From: Larix kaempferi
Lineage: Eukaryota; Streptophyta; Pinopsida; Pinales; Pinaceae
Length of the DNA stretch: 64,000 nucleotides
Assembly: GCA_027924585.1 (NCBI GenBank)
Contig: BSBM01001383.1
Coordinates: 4,426,001 to 4,490,000, forward strand
Reading direction: 5' to 3'
The notes under the pieces: model-generated
What the model saw: only the letters and a program-made list of their open reading frames with translations
What the model was told of the DNA's origin: nothing
The model's database searches: none
Program-made: the position numbers and the translations under genes
Shown: positions 10,727 to 21,654 of the stretch, piece by piece
Layout: every line of letters begins with the position of its first letter
Position numbering within the stretch: position 1 is the stretch's first letter

Positions 10727-11570
10727 TCATTCAGATGCCACATCCTTGGCAATGATAGGAAGGAGGGATTTTAGAAACCAATCTAAGAAGATACGGTCAT
10801 CTAACTTGATTTTGCAGAGGCTGCGGTGTCGACGCCTCTCATGAATGTGGTCAGTGATGTGGGTAGCCGTGTTCTGTCTACAAGACAGTAGGATCTCAAC
10901 TCCCATGTCATAGCAAACAGGTAACTGAAAGAAATGCAGGAAGGTCGAGGCAAGTGAAGTAAAGGTGGCATGGGTCCCATGGGGTTGCTCGATGTACCAC
11001 TTAGCTGCAGAGCCAGTGAAGGTGCGCCGTAACAGACGGAGGCAAACAGAGTCATCCACTATGGAGTTGGAGGAACACCATAGATGGAAGGACATAATAT
11101 GGTTCTGGGGGCCCTCACCTGCCTTTCCCTCAAACTTAGGGATGTCAGAGAGGATCTTGGTGGGCATGTGAGGCCACTCAAGGTCGTGTCTGATAGGATC
11201 GTTAGTCAGTCTAGCTAAGTCAGGAAGGTTAAGGGCTAGCCATGAATGGAAAACTAGTAGAAGGATGTGACATACTAGTGGGTTGGACCATGTTGGGGCC
11301 AATGCCCCCAAGTGTAGGGGCAGGGTTTGGGAGGTTTCCCCCAAGTGTAAGGATGAACGTGGTATGGGACGGTCCTGCACCACCAAGAGTAGTGTGAGTA
11401 ACTGATGGAGTGGGAATAGGTATTCCAGCTACTGGGATGGGTGCAGTGATCGGAATGGTAGATGTGGGCCCCATCGAGGGCATACCCAAAGCAGGTGTGG
11501 TAGCTGGTGTGGTGGTGGATGCTCCACCAATGGTCCCTACAAAGAAAGGGGTGGAAGTCACGCCAGCCAT
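10727..11570 (-). pseudogene. gag: Tat gag capsid region
   Basis: The segment LNLPDLARLTNDPIRHDL, then IPKFEGKAGEGPQNH, SFHLWCSSNS and TFTGSAAKWYIE, is typical of the Tat-type retrotransposon gag domain that forms the particle shell. The open segment is 10727-11386. The N-terminal Pro/Thr/Gly-rich part (11229-11570) is in another frame, so at least one frameshift separates them. The true start codon could not be fixed. Confidence 0.75.
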
Positions 11571-11682
11571 GGGGCTGGTTGGTGTAGTGTAAATGGGGTT
11601 TTTGGACTCTGCCTCAGAATCAGAGGTAAAATAGGGGGCATTTAGATCGGGTGACCGAGTTCTATGCTATTGACGAATGGAG

Positions 11683-11765
11683 TCAAGTGACAAAGCTCAA
11701 GATCTATGATGAGTGGTATCAAGTGATGAAGATCTATGTCTATGACGGGTGGTGTCAAGTGAACC
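11683..11765. repeat. ~38-bp tandem repeat in the Tat leader
   Basis: Units built on TCAAGTGA...GATCTATG...GTGGT follow each other about 2.3 times between the primer-binding site and gag. Confidence 0.6.
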
Positions 11766-11777
11766 GTGCTGCGGGGG

Positions 11778-11795
11778 CTTGCCCCAGAGGCGCCA
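11778..11795 (-). other. Candidate primer-binding site of the Tat element
   Basis: On the minus strand the LTR ends GAGACA, a 4-bp spacer TTCT follows, and then TGGCGCCTCTGGGGCAAG. TGG complements the tRNA CCA tail and the TGGCGCC start is common in plant primer-binding sites. I could not assign the tRNA from memory. Confidence 0.55.
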
Positions 11796-12939
11796 AGAAT
11801 GTCTCAGGGACTCAATGGTGACAAATGGTGTCAAATATCTAGGGGTTGTGTTGAGTGAAAAACAGCTCAAAAACCCTAATGCAACCGAGTGTGCAAAAGG
11901 AGAGCTCAACAAATATGGCACTCAGTCCAACAACCAACTCAAAACACTAACTGTAACAGTTGTGCTACAATAAGTGGAGTATCAACATAAATGGTCAGAA
12001 TATCAACAAGCAGCAAGTTTCCTAAAAAATAAAAATAGTGGACTCACTAGACCAAAAGGAGGTAAGGGAGCATGCAAACACCTAACTAAATAGTATTCTG
12101 GCTCAACTAGACATATCCTCTTCAAGGTGATGAAATCCAAGTCAGACAATATGGATAGGAGAGCCAAGTGGCTAAAGATATCCCCCTACCGGGAGGGACA
12201 CCGGGTAGTCAATCCAAGAAGAAAGGCAACTAAGATACCCCGTTGATGACAGGTCCAGAAAAGGTGAATCTACCGTTTGGTTCTATCACCGCAGTATCCC
12301 CATACAGGGATACCCTGAGAACTGCGAAAGGTAGCCTTCGGTTACTGAATGGATTGCGGTATTCCACTCAGGCCTCCGGAACCAGTCTGGCAACTTCAAC
12401 CCTCCTAGGGGAGAGGCCCTCTAATAAACTGGTTGTGACCGTGCCAAAAAATACTAGGGGATTTTGGTTCCCTAATGGACAACAGCTATGTATCGAGTGT
12501 AAGCAACCGAGGGGTGTTATTTGGATGCCTATCCCCCCGATCCTACCTAACTACAAAAATTCTTATGTGTTCCCCAAGTGGGGTTGGAATGTTGGTTGTG
12601 TTAAGTAGTTTTTTAAGGCCCACTTGAATTAGGTGACAGAGTGTGTGCATGTGAGATGATGAACCCAAGTAAAAGTGCCACAAGGGGGGCAACTTTCTAA
12701 CTAAAAATAACAAGACAAAATGTAAACTTTGAAATGCAAAATTTTCTCTTTTTCAATTAAAAGGTTGAAACTTAAAACAAAATATTCTGTAAATGGAACA
12801 GAAATAATACTGCAGAAAAGGCTGTAGGGAAGGATGGCTACATGCAGGACAGATGGTTGTGCAAGTGCAGAAAATATTGCAGCAAAGTGCTGGGTTCAAA
12901 ACAGGAAAAAATGCAGAAAACAAACCGCGGGTCTTGGGC

Positions 12940-13480
12940 GAATCTGGGCGGCCGGACTGCGAGAAACAGCTGAACAGTCACAGACAGGTTGCGGGATTTT
13001 AGCCGAAAGATGCAGTCAGACCACGGGACAAAAGCTGAAAGCCGCAGGCGGGTTGCAGGAAAATAGTTGAAAGCCGCAGGCGGGACGTGGGAAAAAGGCC
13101 GACAGGCACAGGCGGGTTGTAGGAAAATGGCTGAAAGCCGCAGTCGGGATGCGGGAAAAAGGCCGACAGGCGCAGGCGAGTTGCAGGAAAATGGCTGAAA
13201 GCCGCAGTCGGGATGCGGGAAAAAGGTGGACAGGCGCAGGCGGGTTGCAGGAAAATGGATGAATGTCGTAGTCTGGACGCGTGAAAAGGGTTAACAGCGA
13301 CAGTCGGATCGCCCCAAAAAATCTAATAGTCGCGGTCAGATCGCAGGTAACAGACTGAAAATGGTTGGCAGGTCACTGGAAATGGTCTGAGAGCCGCGGT
13401 CAGATCGCAAGTAAAGGCCTGAAAGATGCAGTCGAAATGCAACTGCAGGGAGTAAAAGATGCGGTTGATGGCAGCCGAAA
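12940..13480. repeat. 64-bp tandem repeats inside the Tat LTR
   Basis: Units containing GAAAGCCGCAG...GGGATGCGGGAAAAAGG...GGGTTGCAGGAAAATGG start near 13067, 13131 and 13195, exactly 64 bp apart. More diverged partial units flank them on both sides. The block is GC-rich compared with its surroundings. Repeats here lie downstream of the TATA box in transcription order, so in R or U5. Confidence 0.85.
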
Positions 13481-13978
13481 GGGATAGTCAAATAGAAAAA
13501 TATTGCAGAAAATTAAAAACGTTTGAATCTTTAAAAACTATAACCAAAAATTCAAAGGAACACAAGGGGAGTCACCAAAACTATAGCTAGGGTTTTCACC
13601 CTAGCTTGTGCAAATGAGCACCTACTAAGGAGAATGGACTCTTTAGTAACAGTTCAATAAAAAGTAAGAAAACAATACAAATTCTAAACTAGCATGAGCA
13701 TTAATAAACATAACAAAATCATGATATATGGGGAAGATCTTTCTTTTTTGTATTAAAATTTTACCTCAAGTGTAGAGGTTCGTGAAGTTCTTACAATGAT
13801 CCAAGAGGGTTGCTCCAAACTCCAACTTTGCTCCTTCTCTTTCTCCAAATGGTGGAAATAGGCCAAAAAGGGCCACTCAATGGTGAAAGTAGCTCAAGGG
13901 TGAGCTAGGGTTTCAATAGTGATTTTAGCAGAGTAAGGGTGTATTTGATTGTGGATATGAAATGAGGGGTCTCCATCA

Positions 13979-13990
13979 CCTATTTATAGG
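13979..13990 (-). promoter_or_regulatory. TATA box of the Tat LTR
   Basis: The minus strand reads CCTATAAATAGG about 300 bp inside the LTR from its outer end. Context and position fit the U3 promoter of a plant LTR. Confidence 0.6.
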
Positions 13991-14289
13991 TTTTTAGTGG
14001 TGCAGTGCTATCCTATGGTTTTGGGAACCATATGGTTTAGGTCAACTGTATAGGGTTTTTTCCTCCTTTTTCCTCTTTTTCCTCCTTTGTTTATATTTTT
14101 TATTCCCTTTTTAGAGGGTTTTTGCTATTTTTGAAGAATTTTGGATAATTTTGGGGGAAAAAGGGGTTTTTTAGCCTTTTGGAGGCTTTTTAATGGGATT
14201 TTAGGGTTCTGAAGGTAAATATGGTAGGAAATAATGAGTCATGTAATAAGGTAGATGAGGTAGTAAGCACTTTTTGGGTGTTAACAACA

Positions 14290-15560
14290 TGTAGTACTGA
14301 AATATCACGGTGGCCTACATCGGTACATACGAACAAAGATGGATTTCCTAGAAATCTCTTCACTCGGATTCGCTTATCGATATGTTTTTAAAATTGAGTA
14401 GAACTTTCAGCAAAAGAACAAGCGTGACTTAGGACCTGCACAGAAGCAAGGCAAGGGGAACTCTGGCTCATAGAACATGGGTCATCGAAAGGACAACCAG
14501 TATCAACCACAAGCGAAGAAGGGTAATGAAAAGACAAAGAAGGACACGGGGAAGTGGTGCGAGTTCCACAAAAGCCCCTGGCGCAACACTGATGAATGTC
14601 GATCAAAACAGTCATTGGTGGCTGAGATCAAAGCTTCAGAATCAGATCCCAGTTCCAAATCTGAATCAGAACCTAATTTCATAGCTGCAGAAAAAGGGAA
14701 GCAAATGATTGATGCAGAACCCAGTGCCATTGTTTCCACCACGCAGATTCAACTAGATGAACCTGAAGAGTCAGAGGCAGAGGAGCACCTTTTCCACTCA
14801 CATATGTGGGTGAAGTGAACTCCCCTACACTTTGTTGTTGACATCGACAACCAAAAGAAACTGATCTCAGTAGAAGTCATCAAGAAACTGGAGCTACCAA
14901 TAACACCACACCCACAACCATACACCATTGGATGGCTAAGCCAAGGATGAGGGATCCGCGTTAGTCACCAATGTTGGCTACCATATCGCATCAATCCCTT
15001 CAAAGATGAGGTATTGTGTGATGTGGGCCCACTTCAAGTGTGTGATGTTCTTTTAGGACAATGATATATGTGGAAGCATCATGCTATATATAAATCACTA
15101 CCTTGCAATGTTATTGTCTCCTTGGGAGGACAACTCTATCAGATACCCGAGACAGTTTCTCCTACCCCAACCAAGCAAGGAAGGAAGGTAATCTCCCACA
15201 CTGGGAAATCTACCTATTCGCAATTTCCACTAAAGGAGAACATCATATCGTAGAGACATCCACAGCCTCTACCCATTTTCCCTCTACTCGGGAGAAACAA
15301 GAAAAACAGAAGTTCGGTGCAACAACACCTATTTAAGTACCATTGCAGTGTAGGGCGACGCATTCAAGGTGCTCCTCTAAAAAGAAACCATCCACACCAG
15401 TGCAGACCAAGGATATCACAACAACCAAAATTGTTGAACAGCTCCAATGCATCCAATAACAACAATTACAACCCTCTGAAGATTTCGAAGAAAGGAAACC
15501 CTTCCACTGTAGCAAACGCTGCACCAGGAGCTCAACTCAATACACAGTTCAACATATGAT
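14290..15560 (+). pseudogene. Array unit 0: gag C-terminus and protease (5' part lost)
   Basis: The unit begins inside gag at the Tat junction. It keeps a knuckle-like CEFHKSPWRNTDEC (near 14559), an acidic Ser/Glu-rich linker and the protease region. The protease active site reads VVDIDNQ where unit 3 has VVDSGNQ, so the catalytic triplet is lost. Later motifs PYTIGWLSQG and VIVSLGGQLYQIPE match the other units. Several stops interrupt the frame. The left half of this unit should lie beyond the Tat insertion, outside the window. Confidence 0.85.
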
Positions 15561-15607
15561 AAGGGATTTGTCGCAATGGAGTACATTGCTTCCTAAGGGG
15601 GGAATAT

Positions 15608-16222
15608 TGATCCATATGGATATCGGTGGCAACCCACCTATCCCACTGGCTCAAGAAGAGCTTCCCATTTTGCCAATTTTATAGTAATTGTTCTACAGCT
15701 TTTTGAGTCCCAAACTTTCATGGCCATTTTGAGTCCCTAAACAACGATTTTGGGAAATCGTGGTCCGATGGAATAAATTCATGTTCATGTCCTCGGTGTA
15801 TTCCTCAGATATATCTTTCCGATGCGCTACCGAGCGCCTTAAACAGAGGTCGTATGCAAACATTATGACCACGGGAAGTTGACTGTTCAACTAACCACCT
15901 TGGGGCCGCAAACTTTGTGATGGTTCATCTTCTATGGTTAGGTTTTTGGATGTCTGGGATTCTGTCCCTCATGCTTATGATAAATAGGCCCTTTCGGCCT
16001 CTCTTTGTATTAATCTTGGCACGAATGAGCCTAGCGGCCACATCTCTTCTCAGAGATAACTACTACCATTCTAGCAGTTGTATTTACAATCTGTTTTATT
16101 TCTGATATTTCATAGAATATGTGTTTACTGTATCGCTGTGTTTCTTTCCATATATCTGTGTATGTGAGTATATATCTCTGTATATGCTATCTTTTGTTTT
16201 GTTCCCACACAAATCCAGATCA
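15608..16222 (+). mobile_element. Array LTR A (615 bp)
   Basis: It starts TGATCC and ends CCAGATCA. The purine tract AAGGGGGGAA lies just before it. The primer-binding site follows one base after it. Sequence is closely similar to LTRs B, C and D by eye. Confidence 0.88.
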
Positions 16223-16223
16223 G

Positions 16224-16234
16224 TGGTATCAGAG
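16224..16234 (+). other. Primer-binding site of array unit 1
   Basis: TGGTATCAGAG matches the 3' end complement of initiator methionine tRNA. The same site recurs at 18875 and 21525. Confidence 0.85.
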
Positions 16235-16353
16235 TGTTTTTCTCTTTCATTGTTTCTCGGTGCATGTCCTCGACGAGGTCAGGATACAGAGAGTTGGGTC
16301 TCGAACTAGTTTCAGTTGGGGAAGATCACTCTTGTCGCCCCAAATGGCCTCCC

Positions 16354-18250
16354 ATGGTGGACGAAAAGAGAGACGACGGAGCAGTAGATCCTATCAAATT
16401 GTTTCTCTAGGAAGTCCTTGCGTGATGGAAGAACGAGATGATGGATACTTTCGCCCAGATCCTTCGACGCATGCCGACAACAACATATACACCTTCAACA
16501 AGCAGCCATTTCGGAGATGCGACTCCATTCAAGGTACAAGTTAACTCTGATATCCCTTTATTTGAAGGCTAGATCGATGCCAATGCCGTAGATAAATGTT
16601 TGAATCTACTAGAAGGTTATTTCTCTGTCCACAATTTTTTCGATAGGGAAAAGATCGTCTTTGCACTTCTCAAGGCTGTCCCCCATGTCAAAAATTGGTG
16701 GGAAACATATTATGAGCAAAACTGATAAGACGAGTCTGGATTCTTTGAATATTTCAATCCCACTTGGACCTCTTTTATAGATTCCTTAAAGGAACATTAT
16801 TCCCCTGTTGGAAACTATGATGAATAGTACACAAAATGGGCCATTCTACACCAAGAGAGGGACCAAATAGTGTCGGAGTACACCAACAAATTTCATACCT
16901 TGCGCACAAAGCTAGGTATCAAGTACTCTGAGCGACACCTAGTACTAAAATATCACAGTGGCCTACATCGGTACATAAAAAAATAGATGGATTTCTTGGA
17001 AATATCTTCACTCGGATCCTCCTATCGATATGCTGTCAAAATTGAGCAGAAATTTCAGCAAAAGAACAAGCATGAATTTGGACCTGCGCAGAAGCAGGGC
17101 AAGGGGAACTCTGGTTCGCAAAACACAGGGCAGGGAAAGGACAGCAAGTCCCAACCAAAAGAAAAGAAGGGTAATGAAAAGACAAAGAAGGACATCGGGA
17201 AGTTGTGCGAGTTCCACAAAAGCCCCTGGCACAACACTGATGAAGGTCACTCAAAACAGTCATTAGTGGTTGAGATCAAAGCTTCAAAAATAGATCCCAG
17301 TTCCAATTTTGAATCAGAACCTAATTTCATAGTTGCACAAAAAGGGAAGCAAATCATTGATGTAGAAACCAGTGTCGTTGTTTCCACCATGCAGATTCAA
17401 CTAGAGGAACCTAAAGAGTCAGAGGCAGAGGAGCACCTTTTCCACGCACAGATGTGGGTGAAGGGAATTCCCTTACACTTTGTTGTGGAAAACGACAGCC
17501 AAAAGAACTTGATCTTAGTAGAAGTCATCAAGAAACTGGAGCTAACAATAACACCACACCCACAGCCATACACCATTGGATGGCTAAGCCAAGGACGAGG
17601 GATCTGCGTTAGTCACCAATGTCACGTACCATATGGAATCAAGCCCTTCAAAGATGAGGTATTGTGTGATGTGGCCCCACTTGAAGTATGTGATGTTCTT
17701 TCAGGACAACCACATACATGGAAGTGTCATGTTGTATATAAATCACAACCTCACAGTGTTATTGTCTCCCTTGGATGACAACTATATCAGATACCCAAGA
17801 TAGATTAGCCTTCTGCAACCAAGCATGGCAGAAAGGTAATCTCTCACACTAGGAAATTTTCCCTATTCACAATTTCCACTAAAGGAGAACATCAAATCGC
17901 ATAGACATCCACAACCGCTGCCCATTATCCCTCTACTCGGGAGAAACAAGAAAAATAGAAGTTCAGTGCAGCATCACCTATTTGAGCACCTTTGCAGTGC
18001 AGGCCCACGCATTCAAGGTGAACTTCTAAAAAGAAACCATCCACACCAATACATACCAAGGATGTCGCAACAACCAAAACTCTTGAACAGCTCCAGCACA
18101 TCTAACAACAACAATTACAACCCTCTAAAGATTTAGAAGAAAGGAAACCCTTCCGCTGCAGCAAACGCCGCACCAGGAGCTCAACTCAACACATAGTTCA
18201 ACATATGATAAGGGATTTTCCGCAATGGAGTACATTGCTTCCTAAGGGGG
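16354..18250 (+). pseudogene. Array unit 1: gag-protease ORF
   Basis: From an ATG at 16354 one frame can be followed to the purine tract before LTR B, about 630 codons with many stops (for example at 16408 and 16420). The longest open piece is 16987-17778 (263 residues). It holds gag helices (WAILHQERD, EYTNKFHTLRTKLG), a knuckle whose last Cys is changed (CEFHKSPWHNTDEG) and a protease whose active site reads VVENDSQ. The C-terminal region is basic and Gln-rich. The ORF ends at the purine tract, so there was never room for RT or integrase. The product would have formed a particle and needed foreign enzymes. Confidence 0.85.
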
Positions 18251-18256
18251 GAAGAT

Positions 18257-18873
18257 TGATCCAGATTGATATCGGTGGAAACCCACCTATCCCACTGGCT
18301 CAGGAAGAGCTTCCCATTTTGCGAATTTTATAGTAATTTTTCTACAGTTTTTTGAGTCCCAAACTTCCGCGTCCGTTTTGAGGCCCTAAGCGACATTTTT
18401 TTGGGAAATCGTGGTCCGATGGAATAGATCCATGTTGATGTCCTCGGTGTATTCCTTGGATAGATATTTTCGATGGGCTACCGAGGACCCCAAACGGAGG
18501 TCGTATGCAAACATTATGACCAAGGGAAGTTTATTGTTCAACTAACCACCTTGGGGCCGCAAACTTTATGACGGTTCTTCTTCTAGGGTTAGATTTTTGG
18601 ATGTCTAGGATTCTTTCCCTCATTCTTATGATAAATAGGCCCTTTCGGCCTCTCTTTGTATTCATCTTGGCATGAATGAGCACCATGGTCACATCTCTTC
18701 TCAGAGATAGCTACTACCATTCTAGCTGTTGTATTTACAATCTATTCTATTTCTGATATTTAATAGAATATGTGTTTACTGTATCGTTGTGTTTCTTGCC
18801 GTATATCAGTGTATGTGAGTATATATCTCTGTATATGCTATCTTTTGTTTCATTCCCACACAAATCCAGATCA
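18257..18873 (+). mobile_element. Array LTR B (617 bp)
   Basis: Starts TGATCC, ends CCAGATCA. Purine tract AAGGGGGGAAG precedes it and TGGTATCAGAGCAG follows one base later at 18875. Confidence 0.88.
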
Positions 18874-19004
18874 ATGGTATCAGAGCAGTCTGCTCTTTGA
18901 TTGTTTCTCGGTGGATGTCCCCGACGAGGCCAGGATACAAAGAGTTGGGTCTCGAACGCGTTTCACTTAGGGAAGATCACTCTCACTGCCCCAAATGACC
19001 TCCC

Positions 19005-20834
19005 ATGGCGGACGATAAGAGAGATGACAGAGCAGTGGATCCTATCAAATTGTTGCTCGAGGAAGCCGTCACGCGACAGAGGAACGAGATGAAGGATAAT
19101 TTCTCCCAGATCCTTCGACGCATGACGACGACAACAGATACACCTTTGACCAGCAGCCATTTCAGAGATGCGACTCCATTCAAGGTACAAGTTAACTTTG
19201 ATATCCATTTATTTGAAGGCCAGATCGATGCCAATGTCATAGATAAATAGTTGAATCTACTAGAAGGGTATTTCTCTGTCCACAATTTTTCCAATAGGGA
19301 AAATATCGTCTTTGCGCTTGTCAAGGCCGTCCCCGATGTCAAAAATTGGTGGGAAAATTATTGTAAGAAAAAATGATCAGACGAGTCTGGATTGTTTCAA
19401 TATTCCAATCCCAATTGGGCCTCTTTTATAGATGTCATCAAGAAACAATATTACCCTGTTGGAAACTATCATGAACAGTACACAAAATGGGCCATTCTAC
19501 ACCAAGAGAGGGACCAAACGGTGTCAGAGTACACCAAGAAATTTCATACCTTACGCACAAAGTTAGGTATCAAGGACTCCGAGTGACACCTATTACTGAA
19601 ATATCGCAGTGGCCTACACCGGTACATACGAACAGAGATGGATTTCCTTGAAATCTCTGCACTCGGATCCACTTATCGATATGCTGTCAAAATTGAGCAG
19701 AAATTTCAGCAAAAGTACAAGCGTGACTTCAGACCTATGCAAAAGCAGGGCAAGGGGAACTCTGGCTCATAGAACACGGGGCAGGGAAAGGACAACTAGT
19801 CCCAACGACAGGCAAAGAAGGGTAACGAAAAGACAAATAAGGACACTGGGAAGTGGTGCGAGTTCCACAAAAGCCCCTGCCACAACACTGATGAATTTCG
19901 CTCAAAACAATAATTGGTGGCTAAGATCAAAGGTTTAGAATCAGATCACAGTTCCAATTCTGAATTAGAACCTAATTTGATAGCTGCACAAAAAGGGAAG
20001 CAGATCATTAATGCAAAACCTAGTGTCGTTGTTGCCACCACGCAGATCCAACAAGAGCAACCTGAAGAGTCGAAGGCAGAGGAGCGCCTTTTCCACTCAC
20101 AGATGTGGGTGAAGGGAATTCATTTATACTTTGTTGGGTGATAGCGGCAGCCAAAAGAACCTGATATCTGTATAAGTCATCAAGAAACTGGAGCTACCAA
20201 TAACACCACACCCACAACAATACACCATTGGATGGCTAATCCAAGGACGAGAGATCTGTGTCAGTCACCAATGTTGCCTACCGTATGGCATCAATCCATT
20301 CAAAAATGAGGTATTGTGTGATGTGGCCCCACTTGAAATATGTGATGTTTTTTAGGACAACCATATATGTGGAAGTGTCATTTTGTATATGAATCACGAC
20401 CTCGCAGTGTTATTGTCTCCTTGGGAGGGAAACTCTATCGGATACCCGAGACAGTTTTTCCTACCCCAACCAAGCAGGGCAGGAAGGTAATATCCAACAC
20501 TGGGAAACTTTCCCTATTCGCAATTTCCACTAAAGTAGAACATCAAATCGCAGAGACATCCACAACCTCTGCCCATTATCCCTCTACTCCGCAGAAACAA
20601 GAAAAACAGAAGTTCGGTGCAGCATCGTCTATTCGAGTACCTTTGCAATGCAGGGCCATGTATTCAAGGTGCTCTTCCAAAAAGAAACCATCAACACCAG
20701 TGCAGACCAAGGATACCATGATACCCAAAACTGTTGAACAGCTCCAGCGCATCCAACAACAACAATTACAACCCTCTGAAGATTTTGAAGAAAGGAAACC
20801 CTTCCGCTTCAACAAACGTCGAACCAGGAGCTGA
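19005..20834 (+). pseudogene. Array unit 2: gag-protease ORF
   Basis: ATG at 19005 opens a gag start that is intact to 19250 (DPIKLLLEEAVTRQRNEM). The rest is interrupted by stops and at least one shift around the protease active site near 20135, where the VVDSG block of unit 3 has become VG plus a stop. The C-terminal part (20367-20834, 155 residues) is open again in the starting frame and ends in a basic KRRTRS. This unit best shows the gag N-terminus and the C-terminal tail. Confidence 0.85.
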
Positions 20835-20909
20835 GCTCAACACATAGTTCGACATATGATAAGGGATTGGATGCAATGGATACCATTGCTTCCTAAGGGG
20901 GGGGGGGAT

Positions 20910-21523
20910 TGATCCAGATGGATATTGGTGGCCACCCACCTATCCCACTGGCTCAGGCCAACTTCCCATTTTGCCAATTTTCTAGTAAGTTTTCTACAGT
21001 TTTTTGAGTCCTAAACTTCCGGGGATGTTTTGAGGCCCGAAATGACATTTTTTGGGAAATCGTGGTTCGTCAAATCCTAGCCATCCTATTGTACTTGGTG
21101 TAGTCCTCAGATATATATTTTCGATGGGCTACCGAGCGCTCCAAACAGAGGTCGTATGCAAACGTTATGACCCCGGGAAGTTGACTGTTCAACTAACCAC
21201 CTTGTGGCCGCCAACTTTATGATGGTTCGTCTTCTAGGATTAGGTTTTTGGATGTCTGGGATTCTGTCCCTCATGCTTATGATAAATAGGCCCTTTTGGC
21301 CTCTCTTTTTTTTATCTTTGAAGGAATGAGCACAACAGCCACATCTCTTCTCAGAAAAAGCTACTACCATTCTAGCTGTTGTATTTACAGTCTATTCTAT
21401 TCCGATATTTAAAAGAATATGTCTTTATTGTTTCGCTGTGTTTCTTGCCATATATCTGTGTATGTGACTATATATCTTTGTATATGCTATCTTTCTGTTT
21501 CATTCCCACACAAATCCAGATCA
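20910..21523 (+). mobile_element. Array LTR C (614 bp)
   Basis: Starts TGATCC, ends CCAGATCA. It is preceded by an 11-G purine tract, longer than in the other copies, and followed by TGGTATCAGAGCAG. Confidence 0.88.
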
Positions 21524-21654
21524 GTGGTATCAGAGCAGTCTACTCTTTGATTGTTTCTCAGTGCATGTCCCCGACGAGGTCAAGATACAGAGAGTTGGGT
21601 CTTGAAGTAGTTTCACTTGGGGAAGATCACTCTCACTGCCCCAAAGGGCCTCCC

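Larger units (their letters stand above)
1..14286 (-). mobile_element. Tat-lineage Ty3/gypsy LTR retrotransposon, 3' LTR outside the window
   Basis: Read on the minus strand the order is 5' LTR, primer-binding site, gag, protease, RT, RNase H, integrase, a second RNase H, then an opposite-strand gene and a long untranslated 3' region. A second RNase H and antisense extra ORFs are known features of the Tat/Ogre/Retand group. The right end is clear: the LTR closes with the complement of TGTTAACA at 14286, and the sequence beyond rejoins the gag reading of the neighbouring array (compare 14290 with 16938 and 22232). No second copy of the LTR is visible between 1 and 2470, so the 3' LTR should lie left of the window. 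The coding frames hold a modest number of stops, so the copy is dead but not very old. Confidence 0.85.
11800..14286 (-). mobile_element. 5' LTR of the Tat element (2487 bp)
   Basis: On the minus strand the LTR runs from TGTTAACACCC at 14286 to GAGACA at 11800, so it has TG...CA ends. It contains a TATA box and a block of 64-bp tandem repeats. The primer-binding site is 4 bp beyond its inner end. Its outer edge abuts the tandem array's gag sequence at 14287. The minus-strand start TGTTAACACCC is shared with the LTR ending at 43520. Confidence 0.8.

Noticed and set aside
12243-12608. 121-residue plus-strand ORF within the Tat LTR
   Set aside because: It lies wholly inside the LTR, against the direction of transcription, and has no recognisable domain.
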